DNA of 64,000 nucleotides from Anaerolineaceae bacterium (GCA_020634115.1 JACKCH010000016.1:124001-188000), one strand, 5' to 3'. Shown: positions 27,901 to 37,249, counted from the first letter of the stretch. Numbers and translations: made by a program. Notes: generated by a model from the letters alone, not told the origin.

Positions 27901-28120
27901 CGTCTTGAAGGTGCGTGATGAAGGAATCGGCATCCCTGCTGATACCATGAAATACCTGTTTGATGCATTCTTCCGGGCCGACAACGTGGGCAAAATCCCT
28001 GGCAATGGTCTGGGGTTAAGTATCATTAAGCAGGCGATGGATTGGCATGGGGGTAGTGTGATAGCGGAAAGTGAGATTGGGCTGGGGGCAACCTTTACCG
28101 TTACACTTCCTTTAGAATGA
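24947..28120 (+). CDS. Six-PAS hybrid-free sensor histidine kinase
   Basis: The 1057-residue protein opens with a short coiled coil. Six PAS-like repeats follow at about 45-165, 170-290, 295-430, 435-555, 560-690 and 690-820. Repeats 3 and 5 share the phrases LQTVLDTIP and VFWKD with YQGCNR and look recently duplicated. A HisKA domain with the phospho-acceptor in [10 protein letters not shown] (about residue 843) and an HATPase domain with [17 protein letters not shown] and GNGLGLSI end the protein. There is no transmembrane segment, so it is cytosolic and likely senses small ligands or redox/oxygen. No response regulator is adjacent, so it is an orphan kinase. The start has GGGGC upstream. 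Confidence 0.88.
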   Translation: MTDDGMLDRLREKEAALEAAQSRIIELEAQLALTRQPPVTDSHAQMESRIEMILAHSLDCIVLTDTDFKIQQTNPAFRTLFHLSDDECLEDSLFDLIHPDDRERVETVLQSGIAERTDKRLETQLVWKDHVVIDVELSMDYIHAHTTESPGLICVMRDITQYKQNQKALNEERNLLRTLIDTIPDFIYIKDTRHRFLLSNVAHAEARGHSTPDDLIGKTDFDFFSPELAKQFMADEVEVMRTGTPMLNYEEQSMGIGGEVMWASSSKVPLYNMDGEIIGLVGITRDITDSKAIENALLLEQEKLYESQQMLQTVLDTIPVRVFWKDRHGIYQGCNRLYAQDAGLFSPSDIVGKRDGDLPWTDDETAVYLAADEAVMTRGVPKLNYEASKHTAIGEHLIVQANKLPMRDFQGRVVGILGTYMDITGRKQAEDQLRRYAREIEDLYNNAPCGYHSIDGQGVYLRINDTELKWLGYTREEVVGKLRISDILTPESQKLIAVNFPIVKERGHVSNLELEFIRKDGSILPVLASGTAIWNENGEFAMSRSILFDMTERKQIDDALRHSEQQLRESRRMLQTVLDTIPVGVFWKDKESVYQGCNRQYALDAGLGSPATIVGKRDTDIWPKAKAAEYLSSDRGILSNNITRSVFENSRINAAGNLMWVAVTKVPLVNPEGEIIGILGAYMDISDRKQAEDALRENEERLRILFAAMPDAILLITAKGVMADVNPAALRLTGLPREQLIGKHFSELEGVLLSDHWGHIQESLSQDKTELGQMDCRIQHNDGTLHSIEVLFHPVRIRGERYNLGIARDMTLHKRYEETLERALEQERELGQLKSRFLSIASHEFRNPLAVIMSSADMVIRYRDRMSDVEMNDRLEKIRGQVAHLKSIIEDVLELEGLQQGRIHFNPEKGNLDALCRDIVEEFSTSPGQTHELRYTGPETPIITIFDLRLMRQVVTNLISNAIKYSPGKDVIWINLWYDDAAHQLVLKVRDEGIGIPADTMKYLFDAFFRADNVGKIPGNGLGLSIIKQAMDWHGGSVIAESEIGLGATFTVTLPLE

Positions 28121-28402
28121 TGGAATAGGGTTGCTGACAGATACAATATCAAAACAGAGTTACACACACAGCCTGCCGGATTTGTGTTGGGTAGTGCCTT
28201 TTTCCTGGTTGGATTTCCCTCAAATGTTGCAAAAAATTCGCAAAGATCACTTGCTCTAAACCTCCTTTCTGATATATACCTGAAAGTAACTTTCACGAGG
28301 TACGCATATTTGTATTCGTATTTGCCGCGCCGGGCTTTATTCGAATTCAGAGGATATGCGTCATGGGAAGCGCAATTATTGCCGGGTTTGGGAGGTGTTT
28401 TT

Positions 28403-30670
28403 GTGAAATCAACATATCGAATGTGTTTATTAGGGCTATTGCTGCTCATTATCAGCGTTCCTTTTGCCGCCCAGGCGCAAGCAGGGGCCGTGCGAGTGCA
28501 ATGTCCTGATGGGCAGACCATTGACAACGGCGTAGAGGTCATCGTCAACATGCGGTCGGGCTTTACCTACACTGCAACCGTAATCGGTCTTAACGGGTTC
28601 GACCCGGTGCTGGCCGTCCGCGATCAGTCCGGTACGGTTCTGTGTAATGATGATGACTCGGATGCCGCCACTTACAGCGCCAACCTGCCGACAACTGGTT
28701 TCGTTGCGGCGTCCAACACGAGTGCGCAGATGCCATTCATCAACCGGGGCAGTGGTTTCGCGGATATTTCACTGGTGGTAGGCGGTTTTGGCAATACATC
28801 GGGTGAATTTATCCTGGTGATTGAAGGGCTGGCGGTGACGACGGCGGACGGTAGTGGTGATAGTTCGGGCGACCCCTTCACCATCCACATGACGCCCAAT
28901 ATGCAGGCTTTTGGCATGCCAGTAACCACGTATATGATCTCGGTGACGAATGCGCTTGACCCTCTCATCAAAGTGATGGATGGCGATAATGTGGCAACCG
29001 TGAATGACAAGGGTGATTGGCTGGCTTGCGATGACGCCGGTAATTCGAGTCTGTGTTGGGGCAACAGTTCGTCGCTGAACGGTTCGTATGTGTCCCGCAC
29101 CAGCGGGCGGCAGCTTCCGGGTGGGCCGCTGGATGCGATGATTACGCTGCCCTGGGACTTCCTGGGGTTAGGCCCGAACGATGACGGCTACGTCACGATG
29201 AACATGAGCAGTTCGGGGAACAGTTCGTTTGGGGATTATCTGGTCGTATTCGATATGGGGACTGGTGCACCAGGCAACAGTAACGTGACGACACCACCAG
29301 TCGGTGGCGATGGACTGTTGCGCCAGTGGGCCAGCAGTGCCAGCGGTACCAGTCAGTATGGCGAAGTCAGTTGGAGCTTTACGCAGGCCACTGGTGCGCC
29401 GGACACCAGCGGATGCGGAGATGTAGCGACGGCCTGGGCTTCCGCTACCAGTACCGGCAAGGATTCGATTACACTGCAATATGACCAGACTGTCATCCCA
29501 ACCCAGGTCAACATCTACGAAACCTATAACCCTGGCGCAATTGTACGTGTGGAACTGATGAATACGGAGACGGGCGCGATTGTGCGCGTGCCGGACAGCG
29601 CTGACCCGCCTGGGAATACCGCCTGTCCTGGCATCTTTTCACTAAATGTTGCCGGTAGCGATACACCTGTCAATGCGGTGACGATCTACTTAGACCAGTC
29701 TACACTCAAAAATTGGAACGAGATTGATGCCGTAGAATTGGTTGGCACGCCGATAGGTGGCGGTAGCACGCCCCAGGTGCAGCCCACGCAGCCCGCGCCT
29801 CCCGTTGGAACGGGAATGACTGCGCCAGGCATAGAGGTGCAGTGTCCTGGCGGGCAGACGATTGAAAACGGCGTGGAAGTGATCGTCAACATGCGATCCG
29901 GCTTCACCTACACGGCGACAGCCATCGGCCTGAACGGGTTCGACCCAGTGCTGGCCGTCCGCGATCAGTCTGGCACTGTCCTGTGTGATGATGATGACCC
30001 GGATGCCGCCTCCTACAGCGCCAGCCTGCCGACAACCGGTTTTGTTCCACAGTCCAACGCGAGCGCGCAAATGCCGTTCATCAACCGAGGCAGCGGCTTC
30101 GCCGATATTTCACTGGTGGTAGGCGGTTTCGGCAATACATCGGGTGAATTTATCCTGGTGATTGAAGGGCTGGCGGTGACGAGTGCGGACGGCACTGGCC
30201 CCGGTTCGGGCGATCCGTTTGTCGTTCATATGACGCCGAACATGCAGGCTTCTGGCGTGCCGGTGACCACCTATATGATCTCGGTGACAAATGCGCTTGA
30301 TCCGATTATCAAGGTGATGGATGGCGACAATGTGGCAACTGTGAATGACAAAGGCGACTGGCTGGCTTGCGATGACGCGGGTAATACGAGTCTGTGTTGG
30401 GGAAACAGTTCGTCGCTGAACGGCTCGTATGTGTCACGCTCGAGCGGACGGCAGCTTCCGGGCGGTTCGCTGGACGCAATGATTACGCTGCCCTGGGATT
30501 TCCTGGGTTTAGGACCGAATGACGACGGCTACATCACAATGAACATGAGCAGTTCAGGGAACAGTTCATTCGGTGATTATCTGGTCGTTTTCCACATGGC
30601 GACTTCCGTCGCTGGCCCAGCGGGGCAATCCAACGCGGGAAACCACCTGACGCTACAACCTTTCGGATAA
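28403..30670 (+). CDS. Secreted protein with two long duplicated domains
   Basis: The frame is open from 28184, but the GTG at 28403 follows GGAGG by seven bases and starts a signal peptide (about 27 residues, ending in AQAQA). The mature protein has two copies of a ~260-residue module (about 31-290 and 478-732), each with a VQCPDGQTI-type start, Asp-rich DDDDSDA turns and a WLACDDAG segment. Between them is a different domain (about 302-446) with YETYNPGAIVRVELM. At DNA level one 80-base stretch of the two modules differs by a single base. It is likely an extracellular, possibly calcium-dependent adhesive or binding protein. The function is unknown. Confidence 0.7.
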   Translation: MKSTYRMCLLGLLLLIISVPFAAQAQAGAVRVQCPDGQTIDNGVEVIVNMRSGFTYTATVIGLNGFDPVLAVRDQSGTVLCNDDDSDAATYSANLPTTGFVAASNTSAQMPFINRGSGFADISLVVGGFGNTSGEFILVIEGLAVTTADGSGDSSGDPFTIHMTPNMQAFGMPVTTYMISVTNALDPLIKVMDGDNVATVNDKGDWLACDDAGNSSLCWGNSSSLNGSYVSRTSGRQLPGGPLDAMITLPWDFLGLGPNDDGYVTMNMSSSGNSSFGDYLVVFDMGTGAPGNSNVTTPPVGGDGLLRQWASSASGTSQYGEVSWSFTQATGAPDTSGCGDVATAWASATSTGKDSITLQYDQTVIPTQVNIYETYNPGAIVRVELMNTETGAIVRVPDSADPPGNTACPGIFSLNVAGSDTPVNAVTIYLDQSTLKNWNEIDAVELVGTPIGGGSTPQVQPTQPAPPVGTGMTAPGIEVQCPGGQTIENGVEVIVNMRSGFTYTATAIGLNGFDPVLAVRDQSGTVLCDDDDPDAASYSASLPTTGFVPQSNASAQMPFINRGSGFADISLVVGGFGNTSGEFILVIEGLAVTSADGTGPGSGDPFVVHMTPNMQASGVPVTTYMISVTNALDPIIKVMDGDNVATVNDKGDWLACDDAGNTSLCWGNSSSLNGSYVSRSSGRQLPGGSLDAMITLPWDFLGLGPNDDGYITMNMSSSGNSSFGDYLVVFHMATSVAGPAGQSNAGNHLTLQPFG

Positions 30671-30690
30671 GATAAGGCAGTAAGGTGACG

Positions 30691-30731
30691 AGCCGGGACG
30701 ACTGTACAGGTCATCCCGGCTTTGTTGTTTT
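30691..30731 (+). terminator. Terminator after the duplicated-domain gene
   Basis: AGCCGGGA (30691-30698) pairs with TCCCGGCT (30714-30721), followed by TTTGTTGTTTT. It lies 20 bases after the stop codon. Confidence 0.8.
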
Positions 30732-30767
30732 ACGGGGTATGATCGAACGGCAGAGTCCGGGTATGCT

Positions 30768-31943
30768 TTATTTCTGGGGCGGTATCGGGGGTACGGGCGG
30801 CACCGGCGGGACAGGTGGTTCAGGCGGTACGGGCGGCACCGGGGGTGTACCGTAGGGTGCGGTGAACATCTGCATTGGCAGATTAATTCCCATATCCGCC
30901 AGCCGGTTCATGAATGATGGAATCTGCCCGGTGGGAGCAAAGTAACCGCTGATGCCCTCGTCTCCCCGCCCGGTCTGTACAAAGCGAAAAATGTCGCGCA
31001 CCACGATCATATCCCCCTGCATTCCGGTCACTTCTGAGACGGAGACGATTTTGCGTCTGCCGTCCGGGAGTCGCATCTGTTGAACCACCACGTCAATGCC
31101 GGTAGCGATCCGCTCACGGATTGCCAGCAGCGTCAGCGACAGGCCGCTCATGGTCGCCATGACTTCCAACCGGGTAAAGGCGTCACGCGGGCTGTTGGCG
31201 TGGATGGCGAACATCGAGCCATCAAAGCCGGTGTTCATGGCTTCCAGAATATCGGCGACTTCGCCGCTGTTCACTTCGTTGATCACGATTCGATCCGCGT
31301 GCATTTTCATGGCGGATTGCACCAACTGGCGCAGGTTGACTTCGCCGCGCCCTTCAATATTGGCGGGGCGGGTTTCCAGGATGATGCAATGGGGCTGCTT
31401 CAACTGCAAACTGGCCGAATCCTCCAGGATGATGATCCGTTCGTCGTCAGGGATGAAGTTCGCCAGGGTATTCAGAATGGTTGTTTTGCCGGAACCCGTG
31501 CCGCCGGAAACCAGGATATTCATCCGCCCGATTACGCACGCTTTCAGGAAATCAGCGATTTCGGGTGTGAGGGACTGGTAGCCGATTAGCTCATCAATCG
31601 TCAGGGGGTTGACGAGAAATTTGCGGATGGTCAGGTTGTGGCCGTTGATCGCAATCGGATACAGGACGACGTGCACCCGCGACCCATCCGGCAGACGACC
31701 ATCCACAATCGGCGATGATTCATCCGCCCGCAGCCCCATCGGTTCCAGGATCATGCGGATAATGCTCAACAAATGGTCTTCACTACGAAATTGGGCATCC
31801 ACTTTTTCGATACGGCCATGCCGCTCGACATAGATCGTCTCATAGTTGTTCACCATGATTTCCATCACGGCACTGTCTTCTAGCAGTGGCTCCAGCGGAC
31901 CCAGGTCAAGTGTTGGATACGGGTAATTCGGCTGAGAAGTCAT
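30768..31943 (-). CDS. CpaF/TadA-family secretion ATPase, orphan
   Basis: The 391-residue protein is a type II/IV secretion ATPase. Its Walker A is GGTGSGKT (147-154), and the following IIILEDSASLQL, ILETRPANIEG and AMNTGFDGS segments and the HANSP motif match CpaF. The usual R-x-GEVRGGE Walker B reads RIVINEVNSGEVADIL, so the Glu is kept but the flanking Gly/Arg are replaced. The C-terminus is a Pro-Val-rich repeat of about 30 residues, unusual for this family. No other tad or pilus genes are nearby. It may act with a pilus or archaellum-like machine encoded elsewhere. The start has a typical AGGAG-like site upstream. Confidence 0.82.
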   Translation of the reverse strand: MTSQPNYPYPTLDLGPLEPLLEDSAVMEIMVNNYETIYVERHGRIEKVDAQFRSEDHLLSIIRMILEPMGLRADESSPIVDGRLPDGSRVHVVLYPIAINGHNLTIRKFLVNPLTIDELIGYQSLTPEIADFLKACVIGRMNILVSGGTGSGKTTILNTLANFIPDDERIIILEDSASLQLKQPHCIILETRPANIEGRGEVNLRQLVQSAMKMHADRIVINEVNSGEVADILEAMNTGFDGSMFAIHANSPRDAFTRLEVMATMSGLSLTLLAIRERIATGIDVVVQQMRLPDGRRKIVSVSEVTGMQGDMIVVRDIFRFVQTGRGDEGISGYFAPTGQIPSFMNRLADMGINLPMQMFTAPYGTPPVPPVPPEPPVPPVPPVPPIPPQK

Positions 31944-32063
31944 CAGGTTTTCTCCTCGATGTCTTGCGTTTCGGTTATGCTCATTGTCGCGTAAATGGTA
32001 CAGCTTGCGGAACGGGTGTCTGGCCGGGTGCGTCCCTGTCTATCTGGACAGTTCATCGGGTGG

Positions 32064-32903
32064 CTACGCCCATCCCTGACCCAAGGCATAAACCGCCGCT
32101 TCGGTGCGCGAGTTCACGCCCAGCTTGGAATAGATGTTGTCCAGGTGAAAATTCACGGTACGGGCACTCACCTGTAAGACCTGCGCGATTTCCTTGTTGC
32201 TCTTGCCCGCGACCAACAGTTGGACGACTTCGAGTTCACGCGGCGTCAGATCAACTGCTGGGATGAGCGGGAACCGCGGTGAGGCGCTGAAAGAACTGCC
32301 CTCATGAACAGTGAATGTCCCACCGGTACGGGTGATTTGCCCCTTAGTTGCGGCTAGTGTGTTGTCTTCAGCTGGCAGGCCATTATCAGCAAAGTACAGG
32401 GTGACCTCATGTTCGGTAACAGCCAATTGAATCGTGACGCGGGAGGCATGGGCATGGCGAACGGCACGGCTCATCATGTCCTGTACAGCGCGGAACAGCG
32501 CTAGTTCGACCGCTGGTGGCAGACGTTCCGGAATGCGTTGCAACGCGAGTTCAACATGAATGCCCCGCGAGCGGTTAGCCTGGTTCGCCAGGGATTCTAA
32601 TGCCGGTTCCAGGCCTAAACTATCCAGGGCGGCGGGGTAGAGGGTGTCTTCCAGGTCGCGCACCTGCTGGACGGCCTGCCGTGCCAGGTTCGCCAGCACG
32701 GAAACCGCTAACTGCGCCTGGGGATTCGCGCCCATCGTCTGTTCATAGGCGCTGGCTTGGGCCAGCAGCAGTTTGAGAGGAGCGATAATGTCGCTTTCCA
32801 GCAGGTCAGCCAGCCGCCGTCGTTCTGCTTCCAGCAGGGCGGTCAGGTCATCGCCCGGTGTGGGCGGCGGGTGATACGCGGTATAGGAGTCCTCTTCGTA
32901 CAT
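32064..32903 (-). CDS. Degenerate NarL-type kinase fused to a LuxR HTH
   Basis: From the ATG at 32903 (GGGGA upstream; longer frame to 33020 unlikely) the protein is 279 residues. Residues 20-180 align by pattern with the dimerization and ATPase regions of NarX-type kinases, but the phospho-acceptor motif is missing (LADLLESDII where RELHD is expected) and the N-box reads QDMMSRAVRHA instead of QEALTNAVKHA. The C-terminus (about 217-279) is a canonical LuxR HTH: LTPRELEVVQLLVAGKSNKE and VSARTVNFHLDNIYSKL. It is probably a one-component regulator that kept the kinase fold as a sensing or dimerization scaffold. It lies upstream of the CpaF gene but not in tight operon spacing. Confidence 0.72.
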   Translation of the reverse strand: MYEEDSYTAYHPPPTPGDDLTALLEAERRRLADLLESDIIAPLKLLLAQASAYEQTMGANPQAQLAVSVLANLARQAVQQVRDLEDTLYPAALDSLGLEPALESLANQANRSRGIHVELALQRIPERLPPAVELALFRAVQDMMSRAVRHAHASRVTIQLAVTEHEVTLYFADNGLPAEDNTLAATKGQITRTGGTFTVHEGSSFSASPRFPLIPAVDLTPRELEVVQLLVAGKSNKEIAQVLQVSARTVNFHLDNIYSKLGVNSRTEAAVYALGQGWA

Positions 32904-33085
32904 GGTGATTCCCCGGTCATCTGAGAAGTGCTGTGTGTTTATTGTCGCATAAGCCGACCTTCCGGGGAAACCAGCGTGTAACCAGGGCAACCCTGTTCGT
33001 TTAAACAGGCATCCTCGCACCCAGTAGACAAAAGAGGGTTGTTGTCTTCAAGTAGGTTTTAAACCGTTCAGCGCCATGATGAGGC

Positions 33086-33679
33086 CTATGCGACAGGTGA
33101 TGGTTGAGAAAGCAGCTTGATGATGTCTGTACTTTGCAATGTCCGTATACCGATATGACGTTCCGTTCGGTTTTGTACAATGGCGCTGTAAGTTGCGCTG
33201 CAATCGCCTATGAGGTAGGCATCGAATCCTTTCTTAAGTGCGGTCTGAACTCCCTTCCCCGCACATTGGTCGGTCAGGAAACCGGCAAAGAAGAGCTGCG
33301 TGAGATGATGCTGCCGGAGTAATGTCTCAAGATCACTACCATAGAATGGATCGAGACCCGTGCGCTCACTAACGATCAGGTCACCGTTTTCAACCAGGTC
33401 AGGCGTAAATTCAGCGCGGGATGTCCCTTGGGTGAAGGTTCGCCCCATTGTGAGGTTAGCCAGCCAGCCTTTCCTATTCTTGGGATCAACAATGAGAGGG
33501 GCATGAATAATCGTTACGCCTGCTGCTCGCGCCGTAGCGACAAGCACTCGGGTTTTGCTAATGACATTTCTGCTGTGCAGCTCATTGGAAATCAGACTGT
33601 TGAAAAGGCTGCCCCTCTCTGTCCACTGCTTTTGAAATTCAATAAGCACAATAGCGGCGTGAGAATATGCAATTTCCAT
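33086..33679 (-). CDS. Isochorismatase-like cysteine hydrolase
   Basis: The 197-residue protein has the isochorismatase fold: a first strand ending in VLIEFQKQW, where the usual catalytic Asp is Glu14, an SERTGLDPF segment in place of the Lys-containing strand (Arg106), and FAGFLTDQCAGKG with the nucleophile Cys139. The presence of Cys suggests hydrolase activity, but the Asp-to-Glu and Lys-to-Arg changes are unusual. It follows a GTPase gene by 3 bases on the same strand. The substrate is unknown. Confidence 0.7.
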   Translation of the reverse strand: MEIAYSHAAIVLIEFQKQWTERGSLFNSLISNELHSRNVISKTRVLVATARAAGVTIIHAPLIVDPKNRKGWLANLTMGRTFTQGTSRAEFTPDLVENGDLIVSERTGLDPFYGSDLETLLRQHHLTQLFFAGFLTDQCAGKGVQTALKKGFDAYLIGDCSATYSAIVQNRTERHIGIRTLQSTDIIKLLSQPSPVA

Positions 33680-33682
33680 GAT

Positions 33683-34396
33683 CTATGCTCCTGATTGGCT
33701 GCTCTCTGGATCGAGAAAGAGTGCATCCAACAGCATTTCTATCGTGTGGTTGAAAAGCTGCCTTCCGGTTGCGTCATTTGGGAAACGACTCCTTGACTCT
33801 AGACCCTTTTTATGTATTCTATCAGCAACTCGTTTATGACTCGATCTAAGTTTTCCTTTTGTGCAATTGAAGGTTGGTTTATGTTTTATCGCCCAAGTTT
33901 CGTAGGGCTCTATTTTATCCACAAAATTAACGCCAATAATAATACGTGACTTCATTTGGGGAAACTCTTCTATGAGTTTAGATATATAGTCAATTTCCAG
34001 TTGGAAAGCCCTGACATCGGCCCTCAAAACCCAGAGCAACACATCTATATCAGTTGCGTTCAGGAGTTTTCTATAAACCTCATAGCTGTCTACTTCATCC
34101 CCATTTCTATCCTCTCCATCGCCTAGACCAGGTAAATCGTATATAATGAGCGTAGTATCTTGTATTTTAGATTCATGACGCTTCACATTTAAAATATCCA
34201 TTGAAACCCTGTGGACTTCTTTTGTAGTTGTAGAAACTGGATCGGTGTCCATGTTAACCCCAAACAACTCATTTACTGTTGAGGTTTTACCATATCCTGC
34301 ATTACCTGCTATGGCAAATTTTATTCCCTCTTGCCTTTGCGCTTTTAGTTTCTTAGCCACAAGTCTTTCGACGATAGGTTTAGATAGAGAGGTCAT
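33683..34396 (-). CDS. Small GTPase (P-loop) protein
   Basis: The 237-residue protein has G1 GNAGYGKTS (31-39), G3 DLPGLGD (87-93) and a G4-like NFVDK at 157-161 instead of NKxD. A preceding basic helix could bind membranes. It resembles dynamin/Era-like GTPases of the type seen in phage-defence or membrane-remodelling pairs. It is encoded opposite the membrane protein at 34462, from which it is separated by 65 bases. The region is AT-rich compared with its flanks. The last third has no recognisable effector domain, so it may be shortened. Confidence 0.65.
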   Translation of the reverse strand: MTSLSKPIVERLVAKKLKAQRQEGIKFAIAGNAGYGKTSTVNELFGVNMDTDPVSTTTKEVHRVSMDILNVKRHESKIQDTTLIIYDLPGLGDGEDRNGDEVDSYEVYRKLLNATDIDVLLWVLRADVRAFQLEIDYISKLIEEFPQMKSRIIIGVNFVDKIEPYETWAIKHKPTFNCTKGKLRSSHKRVADRIHKKGLESRSRFPNDATGRQLFNHTIEMLLDALFLDPESSQSGA

Positions 34397-34461
34397 GAAA
34401 ATCTCCTATTTATTAAGGTTAACATTAAGATGGTGGTAATATTTGAAAATGAGGCTATAAA

Positions 34462-34896
34462 ATGACTGAAGGTCTTCCGGAATTGGCTAACTGGATACGC
34501 AATGATAAATCTCGGCTTATTATTAGATTTATCGCTATCTTTGGTATTGTATATCCATTTGTCTCATTGTTTAATATCCAAAACACCTTGATTCCAGAGT
34601 GGCTAGCAGAATTATTATCGTTATCAATAATCCCTGGGTTATATTTTTTCCTTTTGGTTTTTATAACCAGTGTCGCAGGCGTAATAGGTGTGTTGATCGG
34701 ATTAAGAGATGAAAACAACCCGCGTCTTAATAGTTTTACGCGTTCAATCGAGAATGTTATAATATTATTTACAACATCAATTATTCTGCTCACAAGTATT
34801 ATTTTTACCTTTATTCTGGGAGTGCTAGGACTTGTGATATTTCTAATTATTGATTTGAGAATAGAGAGAAAAATACGACAAGAGATAAATGAATAA
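34462..34896 (+). CDS. Small membrane protein divergent from the GTPase
   Basis: The 144-residue protein has three to four hydrophobic helices at about 20-40, 52-75 and 100-130 with a charged C-terminus (DLRIERKIRQEINE). No family was recognised. The codons are AT-rich like the adjacent GTPase gene. The two genes share a 65-bp divergent region, which suggests a linked function at the membrane. A GAGG site lies upstream. Confidence 0.55.
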   Translation: MTEGLPELANWIRNDKSRLIIRFIAIFGIVYPFVSLFNIQNTLIPEWLAELLSLSIIPGLYFFLLVFITSVAGVIGVLIGLRDENNPRLNSFTRSIENVIILFTTSIILLTSIIFTFILGVLGLVIFLIIDLRIERKIRQEINE

Positions 34897-35118
34897 ATTA
34901 AATCCTATCACGCTATATAAACTTGAATTAGGTTTAAGATTTCACTTATTATGATGACTCTATTCTAAATCTAATATGTAAATATCCCCGATAGTACTTC
35001 AATCCTTATTCACTTTCCTAATTGAATTTCGATCCCCGTGTTTTTGTACTTCTATCTCTCAAGACGTATGGCATAATTGTTAAGACGAAAACAATCAGAG
35101 AAACGTGTGTAAATCATC

Positions 35119-36006
35119 GTGAAAGAACGTGTACAGAAACTCATGGCGCAAGCCAATATCGGATCGCGCCGGGCATGTGAAGAAATCATCCGGCAGGGGC
35201 GGGTGCAGGTCAACGGCCAGGTGATTCAGTTGGGTGACCAGGCCGACCCGTATACCGATGTGATTGAGGTGGATGGCGAGAAGCTGGCCTTCAGCAATGA
35301 TAAGGTGTATATCGCCTTCAATAAGCCGCGCCAGGTGCTTTCCACCAACGTCCCCCACAAAGACGATACGCGCCGTACCGTGCGCGACTATATCCCGTTG
35401 GAAGGGCATTTGTTCAGCATCGGGCGGCTGGATGCGGATAGTGACGGGCTGATCGTGCTGACCAATGACGGTGAACTCGCCAATAAACTCACGCACCCCC
35501 GCTACCACCACACCAAAACCTACCGGGTGGTGGTCTATGGCCTGCCTACTGCCGAAACTATCGAAAAATGGCAGACCGGCGTCCACCTGGAAGAGGGCAT
35601 GACCGCGCCATGCAGTGTGGAAATCGTCAAAGGGGGCAAAGAAACGACGCTCCGTATTGTGATGACCGAAGGCAAGAAGCGGCAAATCCGGCGTATTGGG
35701 GCGTCGCTAGGGCATCATGTGAAAACACTGACTCGCACCCACCTGGGCGAATTGGCATTGGGGACGCTGCGCCCCGGCGAGTGGCGTGAACTCACGCCCC
35801 AAGAAGTCGCGCTACTTTCCAAACGGCAGAGGGCCACCACTGCGAAACCGGTAGTTCGTCCCAAATCTACGCCACAGCCACCCCGTACCAGCAAGCCAGA
35901 ACGACAGGAACGGCGTAAGCCTACCTCCGGCGGCAGGAAATCAGGGCGAAACCGGGGCGACTCAGAGCAGAATCGAGATCGGAAACCGCGAACCAAGAGG
36001 CGTTAA
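35119..36006 (+). CDS. rRNA pseudouridine synthase, RluB/RsuA family
   Basis: The 295-residue protein has an S4 RNA-binding domain at its start (MAQANIGSRRACEEIIRQGRVQVNG), then the catalytic GRLDADSDGL motif with Asp105, and the LRIVMTEGKKRQIRR motif. It isomerizes a uridine in 23S or 16S rRNA. A long basic low-complexity tail (about 238-295, rich in Arg, Lys, Pro) is an extension that could aid RNA binding. It uses a GTG start. The next gene (PlsC) starts 1 base after its stop, so they are co-transcribed. Confidence 0.9.
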   Translation: MKERVQKLMAQANIGSRRACEEIIRQGRVQVNGQVIQLGDQADPYTDVIEVDGEKLAFSNDKVYIAFNKPRQVLSTNVPHKDDTRRTVRDYIPLEGHLFSIGRLDADSDGLIVLTNDGELANKLTHPRYHHTKTYRVVVYGLPTAETIEKWQTGVHLEEGMTAPCSVEIVKGGKETTLRIVMTEGKKRQIRRIGASLGHHVKTLTRTHLGELALGTLRPGEWRELTPQEVALLSKRQRATTAKPVVRPKSTPQPPRTSKPERQERRKPTSGGRKSGRNRGDSEQNRDRKPRTKRR

Positions 36007-36007
36007 C

Positions 36008-36736
36008 ATGAGCATGTCACCATCAATCGAGGCGTATGTTGCCCAACAACCGGAGTTGGCCTGGCGGCGGACGATGATGCGGCGGTTTATCCGGGTGGTC
36101 GGCTTTGGCGCGTTGTGGCAGATGGACATCACTGGGCGCGAAAACATCCCAGATACCGGCCCGGCGATTATCATGATGAATCACATCTCGATGATTGACC
36201 CGGTGCTGTGCATGGGGGCGATTCTCAACCGCTTTGTGATTCCGATGACGAAGGTTGAAAATATGAAGAATCCGGTCATCGGCCCATTGGTGCGCTGGTG
36301 GGGAGCCTATTCGGTTGACCGCGATGCAGTTGACCGTAAGGCGCTGATCAATTCTATTGAACTGGTGAAGAGCGGGCAGTTGATTTTGATCGCGCCCGAA
36401 GGTCATCGCCAGAAGGACGGCCTGACACAGCCTAAAGATGGCCTGAGCTACGTGGCAACCAAAGCCGACGCCGTGATTATCCCCACCGGGATTGCCGGGG
36501 CGCAGGACTGGGCGGATCGACTCAAACGGGCCCAACGCCCAGCGGTTCGCCTGCATTTTGGCCGTCCCTTCCGTTTCCGCACCGAGGGGCGGTCACGCAT
36601 CCCCCGCGAGGAACTGGCGCTGATGTCCCAGGAAGCCATGTATCAGTTGGCGTCGGCTGTGCAGGATGAGGCGCTGCGGGGTGTGTACCACGATCTCTCG
36701 CAGGCGACCACGGACACGCTGGAATTTGTGGGGTAG
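36008..36736 (+). CDS. 1-acyl-sn-glycerol-3-phosphate acyltransferase (PlsC family)
   Basis: The 242-residue protein has the HX4D motif in MNHISMIDP (His59, Asp64) and the second conserved block as APEGHRQKDG (PEGTR-like, with His in place of Thr), plus the IPTGIAG block. It transfers an acyl chain to a glycerophosphate for phospholipid synthesis. The strongly basic first helix may be a membrane contact. It overlaps no neighbour but starts one base after rluB. The substitution in the PEGTR motif is minor, so activity is likely. Confidence 0.85.
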   Translation: MSMSPSIEAYVAQQPELAWRRTMMRRFIRVVGFGALWQMDITGRENIPDTGPAIIMMNHISMIDPVLCMGAILNRFVIPMTKVENMKNPVIGPLVRWWGAYSVDRDAVDRKALINSIELVKSGQLILIAPEGHRQKDGLTQPKDGLSYVATKADAVIIPTGIAGAQDWADRLKRAQRPAVRLHFGRPFRFRTEGRSRIPREELALMSQEAMYQLASAVQDEALRGVYHDLSQATTDTLEFVG

Positions 36737-37185
36737 GGCGGTTGGTTTTACAGGGGGTCAATAGTCTGGCGATTTTGCCGTTTACGAGCGGCATTTTGTT
36801 GCATTGGGGGTAATTTTGCGGCAGATTGTCCCATAAAATGCGGTTCAGGTCATGTGAACAAGGGAAGAAATAAGACGTTTTTGCCGCAATTCGGATTTTC
36901 GCTGCAATTGCAGCGATTGCTGCAAGATGGGTTGTCAGCCGTCAGTGGCCGGTTTTCAGTAAAAGCAGTGAGGGTGAGCCGGTATTGGTCATTGGTGGGC
37001 AGTTGTCCATAGGTGGATTGTTTGTTAGCCCCAGCATAGCACAGAACGACTGGTTAGTGGGGAAGATTTGTTCGAACATTTGCTCAAATATTGAGTTAGA
37101 AAACGGTTGAAAGCGCCGTGTTGACCTCATCGTAACTTCGTCAGCCTGCCCCAACTTGGAAGTTTGCCCCTCCAATGCGAATTCG

Positions 37186-37214
37186 TTGCACTAACGCGAG
37201 ACAAACGGCATAAT
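37186..37214 (+). promoter_or_regulatory. Promoter of the first SUMF-like gene
   Basis: TTGCAC, 17 bases, CATAAT. The same promoter with the same spacing lies at 38252-38280, upstream of the second copy. The rest of the 513-bp gap (36737-37249) shows nothing recognisable. Confidence 0.65.
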
Positions 37215-37249
37215 AGCAATCATACCTACAAAATTTACTAGGTAAGCTT

